Under the pieces are notes generated by a model that ran no database searches, was not told the DNA's origin, and worked only from the letters and a program-made list of their open reading frames with translations. Shown one piece after another: positions 13,301 to 22,795 of a stretch of 64,000 bases of DNA (its first letter is position 1; every line of letters begins with the position of its first letter). The DNA is taken from contig JAFMSR010000001.1 in the NCBI GenBank assembly GCA_022818135.1, forward strand, positions 33,033,963-33,097,962, given 5' to 3'. A program made the position numbers and the translations under genes. This stretch comes from Saxidomus purpurata (taxonomy: Eukaryota; Mollusca; Bivalvia; Venerida; Veneridae).

Positions 13301-13550
13301 AGTCCAGGGCATGAGTTTTCACCATAATAGCCCTGTAGCTGGATATAAACAAAACATGGGGAATATATTGAATGTACCTCTTTATTAAAAATCTAGCCAC
13401 ATCTTCATCTGATTTACAACCTTTCTTGGATTTCACTTGAAACCATTGTTTTTTCTGTGATCCAATATTCACACATTTTTCTCTAACAGTCTTTTCACAC
13501 ATTGCTCTCCTCTGTGGAACCTCAGTCATCATTCCTGGTGGTCCAGGCAT
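1210..13550 (-). CDS. C2H2 zinc-finger protein, copy A (first three coding exons; partial)
   Basis: This is a paralogue of the complete gene at 22503-28439. Coding exons are 13378-13550, 10919-11119 and 1210-1323. All introns are GT-AG and all junctions fall at the same codon phase as in copy B. The first ATG at 13550 gives MPGPPGMMTEVPQ; the ATG at 13532 or 13529 matches the copy B start better. In the first exon 38 of 50 aligned residues are identical to copy B. The exons encode the N-terminal region only, with the SDEDVARFLI and NSKLATILVNAW motifs and then YDRANFLKKY. No finger is encoded in the window; those exons would lie beyond base 1. Intron 2 is 9.6 kb and is filled by satellite and dispersed repeats. 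The first coding exon begins at a 3' splice site (13553), so an upstream non-coding or short coding exon is expected. It could be a functional duplicate or a decaying one. The three exons have no stops or frameshifts, which favours function. Confidence 0.75.
1339..6109. repeat. 38-bp satellite array, left block (about 125 units)
   Basis: Tandem 38-bp units read CATATGACAGCC, TATAATGCTGG, TATTTGGAAAGAGGG. Diagnostic variants are AATGCTGG or AAAGCTGG, CATATGAC or CATCTGAC or CATATGGC, AGAGGGC or AGCGGGC, and TATTAGG. Variants are organised: near 4.0-4.6 kb two unit types largely alternate (76-bp dimers), and near 4.87-5.6 kb blocks of about four units recur. The array lies inside intron 2 of zinc-finger copy A. 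Short open frames within it are by-products of the repeat. Confidence 0.97.
6110..6967. mobile_element. 858-bp non-autonomous TA-target transposon (pogo/Tigger-like MITE)
   Basis: The element interrupts one 38-bp unit exactly at its TA, which is duplicated (6108-6109 and 6968-6969). The termini are imperfect inverted repeats: CAGTCGAGTCTCGATTATTC at the left, and CAGTTCGACCCCGATTATTC reading inward from the right. The interior is dense in TTCGAATAAT-like palindromic motifs. The only open frame (6288-6518, plus) has no transposase motif. A TA duplication with CAG-starting ends fits the Tc1/mariner/pogo superfamily. The Tigger-like label rests on end-sequence resemblance from memory. Confidence 0.9.
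6968..8784. repeat. 38-bp satellite array, right block (about 48 units)
   Basis: This continues the same array after the transposon. It uses the same unit variants, including the distinctive TATCATGCTGG and GAGAGCAT pair that also occurs left of the insertion near 5.72 and 5.87 kb. The array frays out at about 8784 into AACAGTAAACACTGG and then AT-rich intron sequence. Confidence 0.95.
8960..9560. repeat. Dispersed bivalve-type repeat copy in intron A2-A3
   Basis: It opens with acaagagctgtttgtaaaa and closes with gaacgcatgcacacaccg, gagccatttaccatatcccc and ctgggggataatgaag. I recognise these as the two ends of a very common bivalve interspersed repeat. There is no coding capacity. Boundaries are approximate. 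Confidence 0.5.
9600..9778. repeat. Short dispersed repeat with AATAGTCAAGCTAAAA tail
   Basis: The head is acaagagggtcaagatggcc followed by ctatatcactcacctgg. The tail at 9760-9778 is a degenerate version of the gaatagtcgagctaaaaa tail at 12455-12474 and 17091-17111. It looks like a compact copy of an element whose other copies have expanded interiors. Confidence 0.45.
9836..10850. repeat. Dispersed repeat with internal tandem GTGACCTTGACC units
   Basis: The ends are near-complementary: acaagagtgatgaattatac and ccccc on the left, and gtgggggtataaaa at 10837-10850. Between them about four copies of a roughly 100-bp subunit (from about 10036) each carry gtgaccttgaccttgaccc followed by a T-run and gcttaaaacaatctaaaaac. 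A shorter series continues to 10690. It lies in intron A2-A3 and codes for nothing recognisable. Confidence 0.6.
10919..11119 (-). CDS. Copy A, second coding exon (A2)
   Basis: The acceptor is TTTTTTAAG followed by CTTATACC; the donor is TG then GTAAGG. The exon is 201 nt, three codons shorter than in copy B because the CHG of the copy B exon is absent. It encodes LYQLEKQKGLLHPGSS, a basic RRRKKRR patch and WSQWHDLKQALK, then NSKLATILVNAW. Confidence 0.75.
11257..12474. repeat. Dispersed element with internal ~167-bp tandem repeats
   Basis: The left end has agacagcacgctcgactatt and the right end has gaatagtcgagctaaaaa, so a short GCTCGACTATT motif is inverted at the ends. The interior has about six copies of a ~167-bp unit containing caaacaagggccataatttg, gtttcaagtcaatatcataa and gatatgtgcatgatagtacc. 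A CpG-rich gccgacgccgacgcac lies just before the tail. The element sits in intron A1-A2. Confidence 0.65.
12475..12976. other. Unique intronic DNA, intron A1-A2
   Basis: AT-rich sequence without a repeat or exon that I can recognise. The small open frames on both strands have no splice-site support. Confidence 0.4.
12977..13124. repeat. 29-bp tandem repeat, five copies
   Basis: Five near-identical 29-bp units contain GGCAGACAGTTTACCTAAC and AATCACTCCT. On the minus strand the unit reads GATTGTTAGGTAAACTGTC. This corresponds to the 3' tail of the SINE next to it and to GATTGTCAGGTAAACTGTCC in the SINE copy at 41262-41495. Confidence 0.9.
12977..13291 (-). mobile_element. tRNA-derived SINE, minus strand, with amplified tail
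   Basis: On the minus strand a tRNA-like head has a box A at about 13285-13265 (ATGGTCAAGTGGTTAG) and a box B region reading GTCATGGGTTTGAGCC. It aligns with the SINE copies at 41262, 44767 and 44966 (shared CTGACTTGAAATCACTG, GGCAGTTTCTTATGG and AGGTAAACTG). The tail is the five-copy 29-bp array. It lies in intron A1-A2 in the transcribed orientation. Confidence 0.75.
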
Positions 13551-13553
13551 CTC
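13378..13553 (-). CDS. Copy A, first coding exon (A1)
   Basis: The acceptor reads TTTCAG then GAGATGCC; the donor is AG then GTACATT at 13377-13376. The exon ends two bases into a codon. It encodes the TEVPQRRAMC to SDEDVARFLIK segment. The copy B counterpart is 28288-28450. Confidence 0.75.
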
Positions 13554-15388
13554 CTGAAATGTTAAGATCTGCTTACAGTACAAACTACAAAGAGCAAGAT
13601 TCTCTTTTTATCACTGTATGGTGATATAGACAAACACACTTTGTACAATGCTTTCTGGTAGATACCTGAATACAACGCATCTGTCACTGTAAAATGACAT
13701 ACCCCCAACGAGTATGTATGTGACAGGCATAGTAATGTTTATGCTATATAATCTGAGTAGTATGAATCTACATTCATTTAGTATTCAATCATACCAATGT
13801 GGATGAAAAGAAGTATGGGTAATGCAGATGATACCCCTGGATTTATTTTTTTCGTTGATGTTAAATTTCATGGCAAGCGTCTAGGTCTTGCGCATTACAC
13901 TTTGTCTGTTAGCCTTGACACTTTCTTCATATGACAAAGTTAGTCTGAATTTGAAAAAGCATTTTTATATGGACACACATAGTAAAAAACACAAAAAATG
14001 TCACCAGACAGGACTGGTGAAGTTATCAGATCTTAATCACATATCTTACTACAGGTAAATTCATTGTTCAAACTGATAACCGTTTTGTCATAAAAAAAAA
14101 CAGGTATAAATAGTGTGGAATACATTGTGTATTTGCAAAGTTTTTTTGAGGGACAAATTGTCAATAAATAATCAGTCACAACTTTATATTACTGTGGTAG
14201 TCTCACTATTTCAACTTCGAAGGCAAACTGATTTTTAGTTGTTTGCATTCTATGTCTCACAGTGCTTTGTGCAAATACCTGTTGCTAGCACAGTTCCAAG
14301 TTCAATTTACCTATCTACACGTGTATCTGCATCATGTGGTGAAACATAACTGACGTAACAATTGGAACCCTTCAGCGATGAAGGTCAGTTTTATTAACCG
14401 AGTACCTGGTGGTATGTTGCATGTAATATTGGATGTTTCAGTTTAAACATCTTGATTTTTTTTTCCTTTTCGTGCCCCAGTCAGATGACAGATTTAAGAT
14501 CTAGATTTTTAATCAGTGGTGAGATTGTTCATGAACCTTTTGGTTTTCAGGTAAAATGGTAATTAATTCTTCATTTTAAAGTTGAAAAGTTGTGATTAAA
14601 TAGAGATCAATCGAAATGATCTGCATGTAATGGGTCAGCAATAGCCTAATTTAATTCCTCTCTGCCAAAGGTATCACACTACCTTTCTCTTCATACTACC
14701 TCATACCTGCACACCTCTCATGGGTATTACATGAAGAGACACTGCATCACCAAGTTAATTAGACTAGCATTTGAAGTTGCTCCCACTGTGTCGCGTTTCT
14801 GTATCACCATTACCTCAGTCTTCCCAGCCGTTCAAGGTGAAGCATACTTGGTTTTATTTGTTTTGAAGCTCTACTGGCCAGTACCCAACTTGTGTTTATC
14901 GTTAGAACAGAGTTAAAAGCAACGTTTTAATTTACCTACCGGTAAAATCCCTTTAAGATCAACATAGATAGTTATCTGCCTTATTAAGGTTTGGTTTCAT
15001 TTTCCATAACGTCTATAGAAACTGCCTATCATATCTAAAAGTAAATTATACTAAACTGCAAACTTGTCCATAATTTATACAGCAAATGGCGTGAGATAAA
15101 ATAAGGGACGTAACTTTTCAAAGCAATGCTAAACGACGGGTGCTGGTTTCTAAAACCCGGAAAAGAACGAGAAACGGAACGGAACAAAAAATGGAACAGT
15201 GAAAATGTAAGTTGGAAAGGGACAATGTAAATGAAAAAAGAAATTCTTCATTCTTTATCTTGTGATACTGCCTCACACCTCTCACAAGTATTATGGGCAG
15301 GGTGAACGCCGGGTGTTGATAAAAACTGCAAGATAGTTCTTCCAGTCAAGACAATTATTTTTTACTTGAAAGTTTGTATGATAAATAC
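13554..15388. other. Upstream flank of zinc-finger copy A; no gene seen
   Basis: Low-complexity AT-rich sequence. A 5' untranslated exon and the promoter of copy A should lie here or further right, but I cannot place them. Two short similar stretches with cacacctctca occur at about 14709 and 15273. Confidence 0.4.
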
Positions 15389-15504
15389 CTGGATTTGTCG
15401 GAAGACAGTCTGGCTCCAGTGGAACGCACATCCATGGATTTCTGCACCAGTGAACACGGTCCGAATGGCATCCCAGAGAGCACGTTCGAAGTCTACTACA
15501 AAGT
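15389..15504 (-). pseudogene. Isolated exon of a MULE-type transposase domain
   Basis: The 116-nt segment is bounded by an acceptor (TTTTGTAG) and a donor (CAG then GTATTT) and is open throughout. It reads DFERALWDAIRTVF, then GAEIHGCAFHWSQTVFRQIQ. The acidic DFE, the HGC and FHWSQ motifs and their spacing are those of the Mutator-like (MULE) transposase core, where the aspartate and glutamate belong to the catalytic region. I find no neighbouring exon that continues the domain on either side, so it is probably a fragment of a domesticated or decayed MULE gene. A functional gene with long introns is possible but not supported here. Confidence 0.65.
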
Positions 15505-15994
15505 CTACAAAATGTAATATGGTGCACGAGAAACATATACGATATTTCACTACATCAGTCTTTGGTTTCATCTTGCTGTATTTTCTTGTCGCGTACTTGT
15601 CACTCATGAGGCATTACACATTGGGCGATTTATCAAAATGGATATTACTAATTTAATCTTGTACACTTGTTCACGAACATTATGATGATCACAAACCTCA
15701 ACAGGATCCTCTGTACACTGAACACACTGGAATAGCAGATCAATCAGCCCCTTTACTATCCTTCTGTACTGTCCCAATGTAAAACTTGTTACCAAAAAAA
15801 CCCGAAGCTTAAGGAGAATGCAATGCATGAAATTGATTTATTATGAACATTTCCCGTGCATTATGGATATATAAAAGCCATTGCAATCCCGTTCTTAATC
15901 TTTCACTTCTATACAAAACAATTAACGTACACTCTACATGCATAAAAACCGTACAATCCCGCTCTAAATCTTATTTTATACTAATTCATTTTTG

Positions 15995-16175
15995 CTAGAA
16001 TGTGAAGAAAGCTTGTAGCCTATCGAGTCAATCCACAGTTCGCTGGGAAAACCAGTACTGGTGTCATATGAGGAGGAACGGTCGTGACCCCAGTGGGGCT
16101 CGAACCCGCAACCTCCGGGAAATCTATCACTTTTATACAAACTTGGTTTTGTCGTGCGGACCATTACGTGTCAAT
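15995..16175 (-). mobile_element. tRNA-derived SINE, minus strand
   Basis: On the minus strand the head carries TAATGGTCCGCACG (box A-like) and GCGGGTTCGAGCCCC (box B). The body has CACCAGTACTGG and TCGATAGGCTACAAGC. About 100 bp of the body and box B are nearly repeated at 39585-39726. Confidence 0.65.
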
Positions 16176-16489
16176 CTGTTATAATACTAAATTTCCATAA
16201 TTTTGAGTATTAGGAATTACTAACTTCCTTAACGAACTAGCGCCTCGTTTCTTCATAATTATTCAAGTTTTCAAAAATTCAAGTTTCCACAACCATCACA
16301 TCCAATTGCTTCACACTTTTCCGTGACTGGATGAGTGCACACAGCACATGGAGGGTCCATGTTTTATTTATCTTGCGGTCTCAGAAAAGATTTTAAAAAT
16401 CATATGTTTTGACATAACAACCGGAGTTCTGCATTGAATGGAATTCATTGAATAAACTTAATATATAGCTTTATGCAAGGAACATCCCT

Positions 16490-16612
16490 GCCATGTTTCA
16501 CCACCATTGGTCTGTTGCTTTCAGCAAAGATGTCGTTGAAAAGAAATGGTGGACGAACGACGAGCGACGCACACCAGACAGCGAGTGGTCTTAATAGCTC
16601 ACCCTTGCACTA
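16490..16612 (+). repeat. 3' end remnant of a dispersed repeat
   Basis: The sequence ggtggacgaacgacgagcga followed by cgcacaccagacagcgagtg and gtcttaatagctcaccc is the usual tail of the common 'agagggccatgatggccc' bivalve repeat. Only the tail is recognisable. Confidence 0.4.
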
Positions 16613-18172
16613 TTTGCCAGGTGATCTAAAAATGAAAAGTATGAGCACAACACGTTGTCGTTGTCAATCAGCTCTGTATCTTGGACGTAATTGTAATTTG
16701 TTAGCCATAACTTCACAGTAGTAATACTAATTTTGCACACCTGTTTTCGAATCCTGTTTCTATGTTTTGTTTGGATCAAGGCAATTGTTACAAAAGCGCT
16801 CCATGGTAGCAAAAAGAAAAAAGACCTGGCATGCTCCATTGTTTATAAGCAAGCTGACAGAGTGATGGACATTCTACATTGGAAATTTCCACACTCGTTC
16901 ACCAAACAGGACGTATGACTATGATGGTGCTTGTAGTCCAAAAGGTGCATACCTATTCGCGTGACCAGTCACATTTATGCATCTTGTAACCAACAGTTCC
17001 CTAGTCTGAAGTTGATATATTTCGCAATATATATTTTTGTGCATTAAAACAAATAATCATCATCGAGGTGAATAGAAACACTCATTACGTACCCTTCGAA
17101 TAGCCGAGCTAAAAACCTTTAAAACGACATCCCACAACGCATAAGGGCACTTTTCTTGGTATAGCACTGCAATTAATCTAGCAATAGTGTTAACAATGTG
17201 CTGATATTGTTCCCACTTAATTTGTCACATTACTTTATTTCAAATACAAGGATGCTAAATGGATGGACCTCCAAAGAATGTGTCTCTGACTGTTTCACAC
17301 TAAAATGTATTTTGTATTATATGAAATCAAAATCATCACACAGGTTTTATAAGTTTAAAACATACCATTTCACTTAAAACCAGGGTCTGTAATATACAAA
17401 CCCTGCGGAAAACATATAATTTCACATGACTTTGACTTACCTTAATGTTGTTGAAAGATCGAGAATAAAGGAAATTTTTAACTGTCGGTAGTAGTAAACA
17501 CAATGTTTGCTCAATTAATAAGCACTTAAATATGCACACTGCTCTCTATCTACATGCCATATCACGAACCTACCTCGAGTAGGAGCCAGTTTTTTCTGGA
17601 CGTGCGTACATGATGATATCTCCACATGCCAATTATTAGACATAGCTGTTTAAGAAGGCTATATCTGATTTATGCAAGTGGTATTTTTACTGTCTGTTTC
17701 TGTCGCCACACCGATCATAAACCGACAACTACAAAATGTAATGTGGAAAATCTAAAAGTTGCCTTATATTTATAACCTTAAGCCATGTTTCATGAAGGTT
17801 GCTCGATTACTCTGGTTTCCCGAATACAGACTAACGGAGGGAAGGTAAAACCTTCAGCCCCTTTCAGTGAAACAAGCAGGTGACAAAGAATCCTTTTGTT
17901 CCCGGATGTTGGATGAATTCTAGTTCGAACACGTATCAATGACAAAGGCACCAGTTTCACTTTTCTTAATCTTTAGAAAAATCATGGAATCGCTACATGA
18001 AGTGTACCTGAATGACAGCAAGTCAGGATTATAATGGAGGAGCAATATCTTGGCCATAAATTTCATGATTTTGAGACAGAAAGTTTGACCATGTTTCAGG
18101 ACACCATTGGACTTATTTTGATGTTCAGCAACAGATAATTTTGAATCCTTAACTGAGGCATACGCATATAAA
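16613..18172. other. Intergenic DNA; no gene seen
   Basis: Mostly unique AT-rich sequence. A solitary element tail, ttcgaatagccgagctaaaa, occurs at about 17094-17113, like the tail at 12455-12474. No open frame has coding character. Confidence 0.4.
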
Positions 18173-19880
18173 ATAACAAGAAGGTCATGATGGTTATATC
18201 ATACCCACTTGAGACAACAGGAAACATCTGCAATACACGATTAAATTTGCTATATTCGTATCGCATAAGAAATACTGGTTCCCTTCTTAAAGTGTGGCTT
18301 TTAGATTAAGAAAGATCACAAGGTCATCCTTTCTTTTCAATCGAAGACAAAGTTTCTGACAAATGATGATCTTGTTACAGAATTGACCTAATGTTTATAA
18401 AGACGTCCGTGCATTTAAATTGTCACCATATGTAGGAAGATGTCGCGATAGAGTGCCTAAACATTTTTCTTTGATTTACTCAGGACAGTTTAATACTTTC
18501 ACTGCTTTACCCAATCTGGTGATTTAGGCTTTACTACACTTGTCCCTGTTTCCAATATAACCGAGACGTATTTTAAGTATTTTTCATCAGGTCAGGGTTC
18601 AAAACGTGACCTCCAGAGTGTTTTCAAAATGTTTTTATGATTTGACCAAGAGACGTAGTTTCATAACAAGGTGACTCACTTTCTAAAATGACTTTGGTTT
18701 GGTAAATGTTCTGACCATGTTTCATGTATGTTAAATATTGACGATGCGGCCCCTACAGTGTTTTCTATAATAACAGTTTTCGACCACAGATGTCCCAGTT
18801 TTGAATATGACATAAATACCTTGAAGATCAATATTCTGGTTACATCGGATAATTATAGGAAATAGAGCCTGTAGAGAAGCTGTTAGGGATCTTTGATTTT
18901 ATCTTCTAGTGACCAAGTTTAAAAAACAAGAGGGCCATGATAGCCCTTTATCGCTCACCCGAGTACAACTGCTTTTAACAAAGTTGCTAGAAATCATCAA
19001 AACAACCTTTCTGACAAATTTCCAGGATATTTGGGCTGAAAATGTTACCCCTAGAGTGTTAACAAGGTTTATCCATATTTGGGCTGTGTGACCTAGTTTT
19101 TGACCCAAGATGACCCATATTCGAACTTGAGCTAGAAATCATCGAAACACCTTTCTGACAACCCCCCCCCCCCCATTTCCAGGATATTTGGGCTGAAAAT
19201 GTTACCTCTAGAGTGTTAACAAGGTTTTCCATATTTGGGCTGTGTGACCTAGTTTTTGACCCCAGATGACCCATATTCGAACTTGAGCTAGAAATCATCG
19301 AAACAACCTTTCTGACAATTTCAAGGATATCTGGGCTGAAAATGTAACTCAGAGTGTTAACAAGGTTTTCCATCTTTGGGCTGTGTGACCAGTCCTTTTG
19401 ACCCCAGATGACCCATATTCGAACTTGGGCTAGAAATCACAAACACCTTTCTGACATATTTCCGATTTTGGCAAAATGTTACCTCTAGAGAAAAAGTTCC
19501 ATATTAGTGTGTACCTTTCACGGATTTGATATAGAACTGACAAATTTCATATTTGGGCTGAAAAAATAAGGTTTTTCCATATTTCTGTATGACTAGGTTT
19601 TGACCCCAGGTAACCCATATAAAAATTTAAAAAAAAAAAAAAAAAAAAAACCCCCCAGACAAATGTGCCAGAATTTCTAAACAGTAGCCTCTGCTTAACA
19701 AGATTTTCCTATCCTTTTTTCATACTAGTTTTTTTAATCCAAGATGACCCATATTCGAATTCGTCCGAGTAATTACTGGGTAAAACTCCTGACCAAGTTT
19801 CGGGACATGGGCAAAAATGTCACCACTAGAGTGTTAACGAACTAAATGTGGACAGACGACGGACAACTTTGATCCAAAGA
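18173..19880. repeat. Degraded and younger copies of a dispersed repeat with ~150-bp internal units
   Basis: A decayed head (ataacaagaaggtcatgatg) at 18173 is followed by diverged body sequence. A younger copy begins at 18925 with aaacaagagggccatgatag. From about 18960 to 19460 units of about 150 bp repeat, with gagctagaaatcatcgaaac, ggatatttgggctgaaaatg and agagtgttaacaaggttttc. The end, gacagacgacggacaac, is at about 19852. Poly-C and poly-A runs lie at 19156-19171 and 19629-19650. Confidence 0.6.
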
Positions 19881-22263
19881 TAAACAAGTTCAAATTTGAC
19901 ATTTTAAGATTTAAAAATATAAAAAATTTACTAGTGGGTATCATTCTTATTTTCCGTTTTATTAATGTAGAAAATGCAGTAAGAGAAGATGACCAGTACG
20001 TTTGCTAAATCATGTAATTGGGGATCGATACATCGATTCCTTCTGCGGCTACACACACAATGATTCCGAAAACATACACACTATATTCACTGGAAAGTTG
20101 TGGTCTTCCATGTTATTTACAGTGTGTGACACTTTTAACAAGGGTTTGTCTACATTAGTCAGGAGAAATAACATTTTAACAAATTTGAACTGACAGTATC
20201 ATCATGGAATAGGAAATACTGTTAAGAAATTGAATGGTAACATCTCGTTCAAAAATCACTGTTTTTCGAACTCCATGCTAGTTCACATCAATGAAATTCG
20301 TTATCACTGAAGCCAAACCTGTTCATCCTAAATGACGTCACCATATGTATATTATAACAAATTGATCCGGTTTTTATCATGGCGTGGACTTTGTACAGCG
20401 GTAAACAGGAATCTTTACATACAACAAGTTACGGCGTCTGAATATGTTGATTCAGCCCTCATGAATTTGAACATACGTCCTAAAGCAGGTTCAAGTTAAC
20501 ACATAGAAAGAAATTTAAACAGATACATGTGGAATGGATGTTTCCCACATAAGGCAGTGCCTTTACTTATACTAAACATCTACATAGTTATCTATAACAA
20601 AGCAGTCATTCGCCTTGCGACTAAATTGTGATTATGAATGATAACAAACAGAAGTTCAATAAGACATATTTTACTATACCTAGCAATACAATATTATCAA
20701 CGTTAACAAAGGTAACACTGATTTTAAAAAGAAATGCCCAAGTTTTAAAACGTATCTTCTATCCAGAAAATTGGCAAAGAATCAGACAAAGAATATGATC
20801 AATGTCACTCCGAGGATAATTAAACCCACTGACCATAATTTCATAAATTTTCCTTACATGACAATGACAATGTAAGATTAAAATGAAGAATTTCATGACA
20901 TTACCTTACATGGTAATGACCATAATATAATGTGAACCTGACGAGTTTCATCAAATTACCTTACAATACATGGTAATGACAATAATGATGCAAAAATGAA
21001 GAAGTAATCCAGTCGTAAATAGTAGTAATTTTCCAGGTTTCCTAATAGTGCTTACTCTGTAGCTATCGTTTTAGCCAAATTAGATAAACAAAAGATAAAA
21101 ATGTCACTGAAGCAAACCATGCAGCCAAAACATTCTTACCAAATATGATATTGACAATATAAAACAACTAAGAGAAAGATTCAGAAATTGCAAGATTTCA
21201 AACTTCATACACCAAACTTACAAGTTACAAATACATACAATATTTACTAACAACACCTTGTTCTGTCATTTCATATTAAAAATAATAATGTGTAACAAAC
21301 TAACAGTGTTTCATGTAACTTTTTGATATGAAAGTACTGAGACTATACAAAATACGATCTAAAGCACTAATAACATATACAGTAACACACTTGCATTTTC
21401 AGTCTTAACATAGAATGTTTCGTGGCTGGTGCCACAAAATATCTTAAATCCATATCAGGTCTATTTTTGGCTATGAATATAAGCCTGTCAAACGAACTGG
21501 ACTTCAACAAAATTCTCTGCTCAAGTCTAGCTCAGATTTTGACGACTACCACTTCTTTCACAGTTCACAATCAACATCAATGCTGTTCAGAATGCAGCAG
21601 AAGAATACATATCTGTGTTGTTGATTGCAACAAAGGAAGCAGAAATTTTGAAATGGGGATACCGTTAATTTGAAGGGGCTTTTGTTTGTATTTTAAAAAG
21701 TTGTTTTTAATTCAATCTTTGTCTCCTCAAACTCTGATGAAACTAAGTTATCAATAATAGTGAACTTCTTTGGTTCTAAATAAATCATATTTATAACATA
21801 ACTAAAGAACTAATAGAATACAAAATAGTAGCAGAATGTCAGGTTTCCCGTATTTGTTAAGAATGGTAAGTATTAAATTGTTTGCATTTTAAACTAGTAA
21901 TTATCAAAAGTCACAAAAGTTTTAATCTATTCAGTCAAACTAAAACATCAAAGAATGAGAAAGTTAAACAAAATAAACTTAACTACACTTTACTATACTA
22001 CATATACCCCTAAACTAAGCTAAAATTATATTAATCAGGTTCTTTGTACGTTTTTCATCTTTTTATTATGATTTGGAGGTATATATACATTTTTGGAAAG
22101 GTAAACAATTGGAAGATAAAACCTTGGTGGTACTTATGATAACAAAAGGAAATGCATCACTACATGAAAGCTCAACCATTTAATCACTAGAATAATACTG
22201 TTAAAATAATATGTGGCAAAAGCTTTACTTTAACATGGCACTACATTACTTGTACGTTCAAGT
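19881..22263. other. 3' flank of zinc-finger copy B; no gene seen
   Basis: AT-rich intergenic sequence. Three short imperfect repeats containing ttaccttacatggtaatgac lie at about 20850-20990. No splice-supported exon was found on either strand. Confidence 0.4.
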
Positions 22264-22269
22264 TTTATT
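22264..22269 (-). terminator. Candidate poly(A) signal of zinc-finger copy B
   Basis: This is the first minus-strand AATAAA hexamer after the stop codon at 22503, giving a 3' untranslated region of about 0.25 kb. The call is positional only. Confidence 0.35.
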
Positions 22270-22502
22270 GATACTATAACAGAACATCTGTGTTACTTAT
22301 TCCTATCAATAAATTCAAATATGTGCAAGTCTATGACATAAAAAACGTGCACAAGTTTCACTGCTTTGACTTACTTGGATGCATTCTAAGTTCTCAGCTG
22401 AGGTTTTACACTTGAAATATTCAATAATTTCAATAACAACACAACTTCTGTTGTGAACATTTGGCAACAGCCGATATATATGTACTATGCCAGGTTGTTA
22501 AT

Positions 22503-22795
22503 TCATTTGTTTGATATCCCAGCATCAAGCAACTTGAATACGCAATTGTCTTTTTTCTCATGCATTTTAAGAGCTTTGTCATTTTTAAACACAATATCAC
22601 ATTGTCTACATGTTACACAGCTCTCCAATTCATGAATACTCAGGTGGGTTTTTAGTTGTACATTCCAGGCTGCAGCAAAATTACATTGCGTACATTTGAA
22701 CGGCTTTTCCCCGCTGTGTGTACGCATGTGTGATTTCAGCTGATTTGCCTGAACACATGTAAATGTGCACTTGTCACAACTGTAGGGATGTACAC
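22503..22795 (-). CDS. Copy B, last coding exon (B6)
   Basis: The acceptor ATTTTCCAG precedes GTGTACATCC; the stop codon ends at 22503. It encodes two adjacent C2H2 fingers joined by HSGEKPF, then a C-terminal C2HC module (TCRQCDIVF to KKDNC) and the tail KLLDAGISNK. Confidence 0.88.

Noticed and set aside
15604..15828. Second exon of the MULE gene on the minus strand (QCVQCTEDPVEVCDHHN)
   Set aside because: No matching MULE motif, and no convincing acceptor or donor pair with the right phase.
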